Origin: an uncultured Bacteroides sp.
Lineage (GTDB): Bacteria; Bacteroidota; Bacteroidia; Bacteroidales; Bacteroidaceae
DNA length: 35,136 nucleotides
Assembly: GCA_949296855.1 (NCBI GenBank)
Contig: CASFRN010000012.1
Span: forward strand, 1 to 35,136
Direction of reading: 5' to 3'
The position numbers and the translations under genes were made by a program. The stretch's first letter is position 1. Each line of letters opens with the position of its first letter. Below are positions 1 through 8,098 of the stretch, piece after piece. The notes under the pieces are model-generated. The model did not search any database. It had not been told where the DNA came from and saw only the letters and a list, made by a program, of their open reading frames with translations.

Positions 1-1
1 A

Positions 2-190
<189 letters not shown>

Positions 191-202
191 ATAAGTATAG
201 CT

Positions 203-248
203 GGGGCTGTCTCAAAATGAAAGCTTATTTCAATTTTGAGACAGCCCC
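203..248 (+). terminator. Palindromic repeat / terminator-like unit 1
   Basis: Arms at 203-218 (GGGGCTGTCTCAAAAT) and 233-248 are perfect reverse complements, and the inner bases GAAA/TTTC extend the stem around a short GCTTA loop. It lies 12 bases after the rfbB stop, so it probably ends that transcript. The same unit in inverse orientation is at 10780-10825, and a half copy is at 33627-33643. It could be a paired insertion-sequence end or a REP-like element rather than a pure terminator. Confidence 0.7.
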
Positions 249-422
249 ATGCTGTCCTATAAACTTTAAGCCTTAACTTTTTTGCAGTCTTCATTCGAGG
301 AATATATTTTGAGGATGTTTACTCAAGCAGCATAAGAAACCGATAAATTAAATTCTATAGAATACATGATAGAGAAAATTATTAATGATAATGTGTATTA
401 GACAAGAATGAATTGATAGATT
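249..422. other. A+T-rich leader upstream of the RADAR-like operon
   Basis: No ORF is credible here. The stretch must hold the promoter of the operon starting at 423. A sequence around 306-314 (TATATTTTG) resembles the Bacteroidota -7 box TAnnTTTG with one extra base, but no exact box with a matching -33 element was found, so the promoter is not assigned. Confidence 0.4.
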
Positions 423-1055
423 ATGGCTGCCAACTTTCAAAAAATCATAGACCGCATATCGGAAGCGTTCAGCTTCTTTGATTTTTCGTTCTTGATTTCG
501 GGCTCGTCAACGTTTGCTATCTGTTGTTATACACTGAACCGGTTGGGGATGGATGTTTCTTCGGACAGTAGTTTTTTGAACGTTTGTGTCTCGATTGTTG
601 GGATTTACATTGCTGGACTTATCTCTTTCGCTTTAGGGAAGAAGATAAGGCTGTGGATTACGAACAAAGCCGGAACACATTTTGAAGAAATATTCAATGA
701 AACGGTGAAGTTTGTCAATGGTTCGGAATCTGATGACAAGAGTCTGAAATTACGGTATGCACAGATGTGGGCATACCTGCGTGACAATCAAGAAGCCAAA
801 GAAAGTATGATGTTCTTGAACCGCCTGTGGGTGATGCAAGCCGTGTTTGAAGGGCTGATGTTTTCATCTGTAATCGCTATAGGGAACGGAGGAATACTGG
901 GGATTGTGATTGGCTGGAATATGTGCGACGTGTGGTATATGATAATAGGCGGACTTATCACTGCGATTGCCTGTTATTGGGAAGGGAAACGTTATGCCGA
1001 AACGCAAATCAAAGAGGTGATAATTACGTATTATCAGTTGAAAAACAAAATTTGA
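423..1055 (+). CDS. Four-helix membrane protein, first gene of the RADAR-like operon
   Basis: This is a 210-aa protein with two hydrophobic segments near the N-terminus (about residues 20-40 and 52-71) and two near the C-terminus (about 138-160 and 167-185). Between them lies a charged, probably cytoplasmic helical stretch (about 75-130). No catalytic motif is visible. The stop is 4 bases before the NTPase gene start, so the two are almost certainly co-transcribed. Known RADAR loci often carry a small membrane partner (Csx27-like or SLATT), and position and topology fit that role. I cannot tell from sequence alone whether this belongs to either family or is a different one. The function as a membrane anchor or effector is inference. 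Confidence 0.75.
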   Translation: MAANFQKIIDRISEAFSFFDFSFLISGSSTFAICCYTLNRLGMDVSSDSSFLNVCVSIVGIYIAGLISFALGKKIRLWITNKAGTHFEEIFNETVKFVNGSESDDKSLKLRYAQMWAYLRDNQEAKESMMFLNRLWVMQAVFEGLMFSSVIAIGNGGILGIVIGWNMCDVWYMIIGGLITAIACYWEGKRYAETQIKEVIITYYQLKNKI

Positions 1056-1059
1056 TGAT

Positions 1060-4026
1060 ATGGAAGACAATAAGATTGTACTGGATTTTATGGTAAGCGA
1101 TTATTCGGACGCTGCCGCATGTACCGAATCGAGCCTGATTCATCAGTCGCAAATGGAACAGATGATGAGGCTGTTCGACAAGCTGTATGAAAAAGCCCGC
1201 AAAGCTAAAGACAGCAGGGAGGACGACTTTACCGTAAAACATGACACCGTCTCGATATTTGCCAGCAGAGGGGCAGGAAAAACGACATTCTTGCTATCGG
1301 CACAGGAACGGATAAGGAAGAAATATGACAGGGCGGTGTGCCTGAGGACTATCGACCCGTCTGCGATAGAATGCAAGCAGCACCCGTTTGTGAATGTGCT
1401 GGCAAGCATTCACGAAAAGGTGGAGGAATTCTTGAAAAAAGAAAACCTGAAGCAATACGCTTTTAATAACAATGACTATGAAAGCCAAAAGGGATTTAAT
1501 AACTGCTACAAGAAATTGCTGAAAGGGCTTCCGGTAATAGAAGGAGTGGGCAAAGAGAACATTTACGATGACTGGGACGATGACGAATTTATTTCCATCA
1601 AAGGGATGGAAAAGGCGGAACTGTCGAACAACCTGAATGTCTTGTTTCACGAATACGTAAAGAAAGCCCTCCAGCTGATGGACAAGGATTGTTTTGTAGT
1701 GGCATTTGATGATATAGACACGAATTTCCAAAAAGGTTACCAGCTATTGGAGGTTATCCGGAAATACCTGACTACCCCGCAAGTGATAACTATCTTGACC
1801 GGTGACTTGGATTTGTACGGAAAGTTAGTAAGAAAGGCTACCTGGCAATGTTTCGACAAGGGTTTCCTAAAAAAGGAAACGGAATATGCTGACCGTACAA
1901 AAAGTGAATTCGCCGGAATGATTAACCAACTGGAGAACCAGTACCTGGTGAAAATACTGAAACCGGAAAACCGCATTCATTTGAAGACAATTTATGAGAA
2001 TATAAATGATGAAAAAGGCGGCACATTCAATATCAGATTTTCGGATAATACGGAAAAGTCTATAGATAAGTGTTACGAATACTTTTTAGACAAAATAGGG
2101 TTCAGCGCGCTGAACCCTAAAATTTCCAATTCGCTGAAACAATATCTAGAGGGGTTGTCAACCCGCATTCAAATAAGGCTGTTTACGTTAATCGACAAGA
2201 GCCTGACAGAGGACAAAGACTATGAAAGCCATATAGCTTCTGAAGTTATGGACATCTTTTGGAACGACATAACGCAAAAGACTTCAAACGGAAAAGCACT
2301 GCTGCACAAAGACCGCTTCTATGTGGTGGAAATGCTGAACTTCCTGTTGAACGCAAAGGCGCTACGCACAGGATACAACTTCATGCCTTCAACCGAAGAT
2401 CTGGTCCTGAATAAAGCCTTGCTTGCCATCGGCACTCAATTCAACCAACAGGTAAAAGGCAGCCCCTACATGATTTTTGATTTCTGGCTAAGAATCTGCT
2501 ATCTGCAAGTGACAATCGAACAGTTAGGAGAAAAGCGGAATGAATCAGTTAAAAACAATCAAGATAACATTGATGGCTTTCTCAACTTTACAAGACTGAA
2601 CACCAATACGGATTTAACAAAAAGCATCTGTTTAAGCCATGCATACTGTAATCATGAATTTGATAAAAATCCGTTTATCGCATACAAATCTTTATCAGGC
2701 ACGGCTATATTGAACAACTTTATTCCTGAATACAAGACAAATGAGGATTATTTGCTCTCTATGCTGCCATTAACGGGGAGTATGGATGAAAATATGTATG
2801 AAACGTCTTTTGTTTCCATTTACAAATTGTTGGCAATATTGCGGGATATACTTTTCCATATAGAAGAAAACGAAAAAGGCACAAATGCTTTGCAGTTACA
2901 ACTAAATAAATTCGTGCAATATAAATTTTATATAGAACCCATAGAAAACAATTACCCCCGTTCGCAAGCCAATCAAAGGAAAAATGAGGATTATGAAATA
3001 AATACAGACAAGAATGCCAGCAGGATAGAGAAACTGGCATCTGATATTTTAAAATGGCATTATAAGTTAGGAAATTCAGAAACTAAATTTTCGGCTTGTA
3101 CTCCACAATTCTTAAGCCGGATCTTCACCCGTTTCTACTTTACTGTGATAGGAATAGATAAAGACAATGGGTATAAAACGGCTGGAGAAAAGCTGCATGC
3201 CTATATATTGGCTTTGCTGAACGCTGTAATGGTAGAGGAGGCTATAGACAAAAATATTTCTGACTTAAACATGAGCACGATAGGGAATATAGACAATCTA
3301 TTTATTGATAATATAGAGAGATTTCATCACTTTTCCATTTATAAAATAGAAGGCACGTTGTTCTATTGGCTGGCGAAATGCCCGTTATTAGAATTGTTTC
3401 TTAATCCTTTCATCGTAAGTTTATTATCGAATACAGAGGAATACCAGTTTGTTAGTGAAAAATTGAAATATAGCCGTATTGAAATGTCCTTGTCTTTGTG
3501 GAAAAGACAAACGATATTCTACAACGCCCAATTAAAAGAATTGCATGCAATACAAAAGTGGCTGACGGAATACCAAAACTTTAAAGACACATTGGAAGAT
3601 TTGAATATCCTATCGAAAATATTGAAGGATAACAAGTTAAGCTCCGACACCCTGTTTAAATACAGAAATGAGAGAAAACAATTGCAAATGCAAAGGGATA
3701 CATTACGGAAATATTTGACTGAAAATGTAGTTTCGCTTTCTAAAGGGAAATTTAAATTGTCTTTGAATATGACAGACAATGAATTCCTTCTTGCAGCTTC
3801 CCGAATATCTTACTTAATCAAATCTTTAAATGAAAAAATTGACAGAAACAAAACATTGACTGAACAAGCTAAAAAAGAGGAAAGTAACATTAAGGATTTT
3901 GTCAAAAGGGAGCAGAAGTGTGATGCTTCTCCTTCATTCGATTACTTATGCCGCATAGAAACCACACTACAAGAAAGGACTTCCAATGCACCCGACTTTG
4001 ATTACGAATTTCCTGACAGACTATGA
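1060..4026 (+). CDS. rdrA: RdrA-like P-loop NTPase of a RADAR defence system
   Basis: This is a 988-aa protein. A Walker A motif, SRGAGKTT, is at residues 69-76, a Walker B motif, FDDID, is at 216-220 after a hydrophobic strand (CFVVA), and a sensor-like ILTGDLD follows about 30 residues later. The layout resembles AAA+/KAP-type NTPases. The remaining ~650 residues are helical and charged with no motif I recognise. In RADAR, RdrA is the NTPase that assembles with the RdrB deaminase and contributes to phage-triggered adenosine deamination. The call rests on the NTPase size plus the adjoining large deaminase gene, which overlaps this gene by 41 bp (3986-4026). Taken alone, the protein could be another KAP or STAND NTPase. 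It looks more A+T-rich than the flanking nqr and helicase genes, consistent with transfer. Confidence 0.82.
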   Translation: MEDNKIVLDFMVSDYSDAAACTESSLIHQSQMEQMMRLFDKLYEKARKAKDSREDDFTVKHDTVSIFASRGAGKTTFLLSAQERIRKKYDRAVCLRTIDPSAIECKQHPFVNVLASIHEKVEEFLKKENLKQYAFNNNDYESQKGFNNCYKKLLKGLPVIEGVGKENIYDDWDDDEFISIKGMEKAELSNNLNVLFHEYVKKALQLMDKDCFVVAFDDIDTNFQKGYQLLEVIRKYLTTPQVITILTGDLDLYGKLVRKATWQCFDKGFLKKETEYADRTKSEFAGMINQLENQYLVKILKPENRIHLKTIYENINDEKGGTFNIRFSDNTEKSIDKCYEYFLDKIGFSALNPKISNSLKQYLEGLSTRIQIRLFTLIDKSLTEDKDYESHIASEVMDIFWNDITQKTSNGKALLHKDRFYVVEMLNFLLNAKALRTGYNFMPSTEDLVLNKALLAIGTQFNQQVKGSPYMIFDFWLRICYLQVTIEQLGEKRNESVKNNQDNIDGFLNFTRLNTNTDLTKSICLSHAYCNHEFDKNPFIAYKSLSGTAILNNFIPEYKTNEDYLLSMLPLTGSMDENMYETSFVSIYKLLAILRDILFHIEENEKGTNALQLQLNKFVQYKFYIEPIENNYPRSQANQRKNEDYEINTDKNASRIEKLASDILKWHYKLGNSETKFSACTPQFLSRIFTRFYFTVIGIDKDNGYKTAGEKLHAYILALLNAVMVEEAIDKNISDLNMSTIGNIDNLFIDNIERFHHFSIYKIEGTLFYWLAKCPLLELFLNPFIVSLLSNTEEYQFVSEKLKYSRIEMSLSLWKRQTIFYNAQLKELHAIQKWLTEYQNFKDTLEDLNILSKILKDNKLSSDTLFKYRNERKQLQMQRDTLRKYLTENVVSLSKGKFKLSLNMTDNEFLLAASRISYLIKSLNEKIDRNKTLTEQAKKEESNIKDFVKREQKCDASPSFDYLCRIETTLQERTSNAPDFDYEFPDRL

Positions 4027-6340
4027 AACCTTGCGGGAATACGAAGAAGACCCGCAACTGAATGCCGTGATGCCTTTCAGCCAAATCCGCAGAAGACTGA
4101 TAGGAATCGCCCGAAAGGAAAATCCAAGCCGGAATGACTGCTTTTACGAAGGTTTGGGAGAAATGTATTTAGAAAAATACGAATCAATCGCTGAATTGGT
4201 TTGGCAACTTCCTTACGAACTGGCACGGCATTGTTTGTTCGAAAAAGGAAATCACGTTTATATAAAGAAAGAACAGTTTGAGGAATGGATGGAACTGATA
4301 ACTGTAATTCCACCCAGCCTGTTGCTTGCCGCTTTCTTTATGGATTATTTTTCATTGGATAGGTTGACCGATAAAAAGAGTATGGGCGAATTCATCGGCA
4401 AGGCACTCAGTCAGTTCGCCTATACTGCACAGCCTATCCCTTTCCTGCCGGATTTGAACTTCCTTATCCGTGAGACAAACGGGCTGAATGACTTGCATAT
4501 TCACCTGAACGGCTCCACAGAATCGGACATCATTTGGCAATATATGCTTCATAACCCTCTTGTAACGTTTAAGCATTATGAAACCGCCTACCGGAAAGAC
4601 AGTGTGAAAAAATTGGGCGAACAAATAATAGGGAACTTTACACCGGAGGGCTTGCAAAAACGGATAGGACATGCCAATCTGTTAAGGAATAGGATTCTTG
4701 CTTATGCCGCAGTGCAGGCAGGACTGATAAACGCACAAAATGCTTTAAGGCTTAATCAAATATACATTCCTGAATTTTGGGGTGACTTTAAGCATTCTTT
4801 AGCCCTGACTCCAGTAATTGATGAAATCATGTTTTGTATGATTACGATGAGTACTCTACGTAAGACCAATTATGGATTGTTGGGAAGCTGGTTTCATCAT
4901 TATCTATTGATTAAAGGGTTAATACATCAATTTACAGTGATGCAACGGTCACAAATCGGATTCCCGCAATTCCAATTGCTTACGGAAAACTCTTTCAGGT
5001 GGGGAGTAGAGTCTTTTTACCGACAACGTTTCCTGCAGTTGGCAGGGAATTCTGCCGTAAGGTATTTGGATATGCTGGAAGGACGTTTCAGTCCGCAAGA
5101 CAACTCGGTGAAGAATCATTATCTGATTTCGAATATCATCAAAGGGTTTGAAGCCGCCCAAAAGGACAATCCTCTTTTAACTGGCACGAAACTGGCATTA
5201 ATCGCGCACTTTATAAAAAGGAAGGAGTCGAAAGACGAAAAAAGTTTTCCTATCCGGCATCGTTTCTTGCGGAAGAGTCTAAAGAAAAAGGCGATAGCCT
5301 TGGCTGTCTTATTGAAGAGTAACGCATCAACCGCCGGTTATATTAAAGGTATTGACGCCGCTGCAAATGAAATGGATGCCGGACCGGAAGTGTTCTCACA
5401 TACTTTCAGGTTTCTGAAACGAAATGGCATTCAGCATTGTACGTATCATGTTGGAGAGGATTTCAAGCATTTGCTGACCGGGCTGCGCACCATCTGTGAG
5501 GCGATAGATTTCTTGGAATTACAAACCGGAGACCGACTGGGACATTGTACAGCTGTAGGCATCTCACCTGACATTTGGAGAAAAAGGGTAGGTAAGACTT
5601 GCATTTTATCACAAGGGGAATGGTTAGATGATTTGGTTTTCGTATGGTACATCGTCAAGGAATCGCAAAACGAGCAATTGCAACCAGCATCTACCGCCAT
5701 AGAAAGCCAAATTGCCGAGTTCTCTTATAAGATATACGGGAACAGCTATCCTCCTTATCTGTTAGTGGAAGCTTGGAAACTGCGAAAATATAATCCGATT
5801 CTTTATTTGGAACAAAAAGCTCCGACAATAGGGGATGACTGGGACTGGATTGACCCGCTGGAAGAAGCTAAAAAGATACGGGAAAAAATAGAGACGCATA
5901 ACGATTTAAGATATATATGGGAAACCTATCATCGGATTATAAGAAACGGAAGCGAATATGATAAACCAATAGAAATTGAGACAGATAAAATCATCTCTAC
6001 TAATCAATTACACATACTTCAATGCCTCATATTGGAAAAAATGGCCAAGGAGGGCATTGTCATTGAGGCTCTTCCAAGCAGTAACTTATGTATCAGCTAT
6101 TACAAATATTTGAATGAATATCATTTGGAAAGGTGGCTGAACACGGAACAACAGGAAATTTTACTGCCTCCTATTGTACTTGGTACAGATGATCCGGGTA
6201 TTTTTATGACGAATATTTATAATGAATACGCCAGAACCTACCTGCACTTGGAAACACAAGGAAGGTCTTCTTCGAACCGGATAAGGAAAGTGGCAGACTT
6301 GCATAGAGACAGCCAAACGTATAACTTCAATAATGCCTAA
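3986..6340 (+). CDS. rdrB: RdrB-like adenosine deaminase of a RADAR defence system
   Basis: This is a 784-aa metal-dependent deaminase, about twice the length of a housekeeping adenosine deaminase. The metal and catalytic set looks intact: LHIHLNGS with H171 and H173, HVGE at 488-491 (zinc His and catalytic Glu), RLGHCTAVG with H520, SSN at 698-700, and TDDPGIF with D735/D736. The first ~165 residues and the insertion between motifs 1 and 2 (about 180-480) are additions not found in ordinary Ada. Those features and the RdrA-like partner point to RdrB, which assembles into large complexes and converts adenosine-type substrates to inosine during phage infection. The start at 3986 gives a 41-bp overlap with the NTPase gene, suggesting translational coupling. 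Activity on RNA versus nucleotides cannot be read from sequence. Confidence 0.88.
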   Translation: MHPTLITNFLTDYETLREYEEDPQLNAVMPFSQIRRRLIGIARKENPSRNDCFYEGLGEMYLEKYESIAELVWQLPYELARHCLFEKGNHVYIKKEQFEEWMELITVIPPSLLLAAFFMDYFSLDRLTDKKSMGEFIGKALSQFAYTAQPIPFLPDLNFLIRETNGLNDLHIHLNGSTESDIIWQYMLHNPLVTFKHYETAYRKDSVKKLGEQIIGNFTPEGLQKRIGHANLLRNRILAYAAVQAGLINAQNALRLNQIYIPEFWGDFKHSLALTPVIDEIMFCMITMSTLRKTNYGLLGSWFHHYLLIKGLIHQFTVMQRSQIGFPQFQLLTENSFRWGVESFYRQRFLQLAGNSAVRYLDMLEGRFSPQDNSVKNHYLISNIIKGFEAAQKDNPLLTGTKLALIAHFIKRKESKDEKSFPIRHRFLRKSLKKKAIALAVLLKSNASTAGYIKGIDAAANEMDAGPEVFSHTFRFLKRNGIQHCTYHVGEDFKHLLTGLRTICEAIDFLELQTGDRLGHCTAVGISPDIWRKRVGKTCILSQGEWLDDLVFVWYIVKESQNEQLQPASTAIESQIAEFSYKIYGNSYPPYLLVEAWKLRKYNPILYLEQKAPTIGDDWDWIDPLEEAKKIREKIETHNDLRYIWETYHRIIRNGSEYDKPIEIETDKIISTNQLHILQCLILEKMAKEGIVIEALPSSNLCISYYKYLNEYHLERWLNTEQQEILLPPIVLGTDDPGIFMTNIYNEYARTYLHLETQGRSSSNRIRKVADLHRDSQTYNFNNA

Positions 6341-6345
6341 CCGTT

Positions 6346-6699
6346 ATGACTGATGAAAAAAGAGCCGCCATAGCCTTTATCTGCGGCATAAAATTCATTT
6401 CGAGAAACATCAACTATCTGTATGACTATACGCGGAACAAGTATTGTTTCTATATACTGCAACATGTAGATAAGAATCAAATATCAGTCTATGATTTTGA
6501 TACAAAGAATATCATCATGGGTAAATTGCCTCAGCTGTTCGACTATGCGACAAGAAGCTATCTACATATTGATTTTAAGGATAAAAAAGCTCAAGGTTTT
6601 GATTTCCAAACCAGCAACTTCTTTTCTGTAAGTGTATCCAAACTGACGATAACTGTTTTTGATTATAAAGAAAACAATTTTTTCAGTTACATTGTATAA
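6346..6699 (+). CDS. Orphan small protein, last gene of the RADAR-like operon
   Basis: This is a 117-aa soluble protein with no transmembrane segment or signal peptide. I do not recognise it. It is rich in aromatic residues and alternating hydrophobic/polar stretches (for example YCFYILQHV, QISVYDFD, SVSVSKLTITVFDY), which suggests a mostly beta fold. It starts 5 bases after the deaminase stop and is very probably translated from the same mRNA. That position suggests a regulator, inhibitor or accessory of the RADAR-like system, but this is only inference. It could also be a passenger gene. No terminator hairpin is obvious after its stop. Confidence 0.65.
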   Translation: MTDEKRAAIAFICGIKFISRNINYLYDYTRNKYCFYILQHVDKNQISVYDFDTKNIIMGKLPQLFDYATRSYLHIDFKDKKAQGFDFQTSNFFSVSVSKLTITVFDYKENNFFSYIV

Positions 6700-6979
6700 T
6701 GAACTGTATAAGCATCTAAAACTGACGCGTCGTAAGCAGTCAAAAATTGGCTATTGATTGAAATACCGCTATGAGGAAATAGCCGACAAACAGCCAGTTT
6801 TTCATTGCGTATCTCATAAAGTGACAAAAGGGGCTTACGGCGAATTTAAAATGGAGGATTATTTAGAGTATGCGCCCAAAAAAGAAAACGGGGAAATGAC
6901 GGTAACAAATATAGGCAACATTTTCCTCCTTCAATCCTTTGCCATTCTCGAAATAAATCCGTTCCTTTGTAGAAGTTAG
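6688..6979 (+). pseudogene. Broken short ORF between the RADAR-like operon and vapBC
   Basis: One reading frame runs from about 6688 to the stop at 6979. It is interrupted by an in-frame TGA at 6755-6757, immediately before a possible TTG start at 6758. The readable parts (TRRKQSKIGY, then KYRYEEIADKQPVFHCVSHK and EDYLEYAPKKENGEM) look protein-like and charged, but I do not recognise a family. The last ~20 residues coincide with the first copy of a 22-bp direct repeat (6937-6958). It is best read as the remnant of a gene cut by insertion or recombination. A short expressed 73-aa protein from the TTG cannot be excluded. Confidence 0.35.
6937..6958 (+). repeat. 22-bp direct repeat, left copy flanking vapBC
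   Basis: These 22 bases are identical to 7779-7800. The match extends five bases upstream (CAATC) if one inserted C is allowed in this copy. The two copies enclose the toxin-antitoxin pair. Confidence 0.8.
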
Positions 6980-6996
6980 AATAAAAAGATGACGAT

Positions 6997-7242
6997 ATGA
7001 ACACGATAAGTATCACAGATATGTATATGGATGCCCTTGCTTCATTATCCGATGAAGAAAAGCTGGATTTGATAACGAAACTCACCCGTTCGATACTGGA
7101 TAAGAAGAAAAGAACGAAGGCGAAGGGCATGGAAGTGTTTGATTGTTTCCATAAAGACTGGGGAGGTGAAGGGAAACCGGAAGAGATTGCGGAAGGATTA
7201 CGCAATTCACGTAGCTTTAACCGTGATAATGTAGAATGGTAG
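6997..7242 (+). CDS. Antitoxin of a VapBC-type toxin-antitoxin pair
   Basis: This is an 81-aa acidic/basic mixed protein whose first half (SLSDEEKLDLITKLTRSI) is a helical segment like those of small antitoxins paired with PIN toxins in Bacteroidota. The C-terminal half contains WGGEGKPEEIAEGLRNSR, likely the part that wraps and blocks the toxin. The stop is 3 bases before the toxin ATG, the usual antitoxin-first arrangement. No classical AbrB or RHH DNA-binding motif is obvious, so autoregulation is assumed from the class rather than seen. The identification depends mainly on the toxin next door. Confidence 0.78.
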   Translation: MNTISITDMYMDALASLSDEEKLDLITKLTRSILDKKKRTKAKGMEVFDCFHKDWGGEGKPEEIAEGLRNSRSFNRDNVEW

Positions 7243-7245
7243 TGT

Positions 7246-7641
7246 ATGGCTCAATATTTATTAGACACGAATATTTGCATTTCCATGTTTAAGGATAAAT
7301 ATGGGGTAAGGCAAAGGCTACTGGAGGTATCTTTGAAGAATTGCTTTGTTTCTGAAATAACAATCGCCGAATTGTTTTACGGAGCGGCAAAAAGCGGGAA
7401 AGCCGAACATTTTAAAGACGTTGAACAGGTTATGAATCTGTTTGGTGTCATTCCTATTTTTCCGAACTTAAAACTTTATGGAGAATTAAAGGCAGAGTTG
7501 GAAGCAAAAGGTTTACGGATTGATGAATTTGACTTGCTGATTGGCGCGACTTCCGTTTGTAATAAAATGACAATGGTTACCGCCAATGCAAAACATTTTG
7601 AACGGATTCCTCATATCCGTTTAGAAGACTGGACTAAATAA
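7246..7641 (+). CDS. vapC: VapC-like PIN-domain ribonuclease toxin
   Basis: This is a 131-aa PIN domain of normal length. The acidic active-site residues are visible: D7 in LLDTN, E42 in TIAELFYGAAKS, and D96 in DEFDLLIGA, followed by the VTANAKHF strand with N114. Such toxins cut tRNA or rRNA when the antitoxin is degraded. The PIN core appears complete, so the toxin is probably active. The pair lies between a RADAR-like operon and a helicase, suggesting a defence or addiction role for the island. The exact RNA target cannot be inferred. Confidence 0.88.
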   Translation: MAQYLLDTNICISMFKDKYGVRQRLLEVSLKNCFVSEITIAELFYGAAKSGKAEHFKDVEQVMNLFGVIPIFPNLKLYGELKAELEAKGLRIDEFDLLIGATSVCNKMTMVTANAKHFERIPHIRLEDWTK

Positions 7642-7778
7642 CGGAATTATAAAAATTGAAGCAGCATGATGCATTATAGTGTCTACAAACAGGATGCGAC
7701 ATCATGATTACGCTAAACAAAAAGGGCTTTAAAATCATGAGATTACGGTATCTTCTCATGGTAAATTCTTAGCACAAT

Positions 7779-7800
7779 CTTTGCCATTCTCGAAATAAAT
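7779..7800 (+). repeat. 22-bp direct repeat, right copy flanking vapBC
   Basis: Identical to 6937-6958. See the left copy for the five-base extension. Confidence 0.8.
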
Positions 7801-7851
7801 TCTTCTTTTTAAAACGCATAGAGGGAAACGCATTTCCCATCATATTCCATA

Positions 7852-7907
7852 GCACTTATATCCGCAGGCAGACGGATGCAGGTGCGTGTCTTTTTGCATA
7901 TAAGTGC
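7852..7907. other. Candidate structured element (10-bp stem with long loop)
   Basis: GCACTTATAT at 7852-7861 is the perfect reverse complement of ATATAAGTGC at 7898-7907. The loop contains a further small TCCG/CGGA pairing (7861-7864 with 7873-7876), which competes for one base with the outer stem. It could be an RNA structure, a protein-binding site or a recombination site. No known family is recognised. Confidence 0.4.
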
Positions 7908-7987
7908 ATCCTTATTCTTTGACTAATCCATGGGGTAAACGTGCTGTTGCTCTATGGAAAGTATAAGTTTATTGAAACGTTTTTTAC

Positions 7988-8022
7988 GGAGGTTGCCGAA
8001 ATGAATATTGAGGCAACCTTCC
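7988..8022 (+). terminator. Hairpin terminator or attenuator ahead of the helicase gene
   Basis: GGAGGTTGCC at 7988-7997 pairs with GGCAACCTTCC at 8012-8022 around a 14-base loop, followed by TGTTTTCATTTG. It lies about 77 bases before the helicase ATG. It may end transcripts arriving from the toxin-antitoxin side or attenuate a helicase transcript starting near 7970. Confidence 0.5.
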
Positions 8023-8098
8023 TGTTTTCATTTGTACCTTTTGCCGCAAATGGAAATAGGCTGCGTCTGCACAAACCGGAAGATAATGCTTTCATAGT

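Larger units (their letters stand above)
7642..8098. other. 457-bp structured non-coding stretch between vapC and the helicase
   Basis: No credible gene is present. The stretch holds a small hairpin with arms CATGATG at 7665-7671 and CATCATG at 7700-7706, the second 22-bp direct repeat (7779-7800), a 10-bp stem closing a ~36-nt loop (7852-7907), and a terminator-like hairpin (7988-8022). A possible -7 box TAAGTTTA is at 7964-7971 (one mismatch to TAnnTTTG). A 61-codon ORF at 7941-8126 crosses the hairpin and overlaps the helicase start, and is judged spurious. Confidence 0.5.

Noticed and set aside
1060-4026. Avs/STAND-type defence NTPase as an alternative
   Set aside because: No C-terminal tandem-repeat sensor or N-terminal effector domain is evident, and the overlapping deaminase gene fits RADAR better.
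3986-6340. Housekeeping purine-salvage adenosine deaminase
   Set aside because: The protein is about twice the usual length with large insertions, and the gene is fused in an operon with an NTPase.
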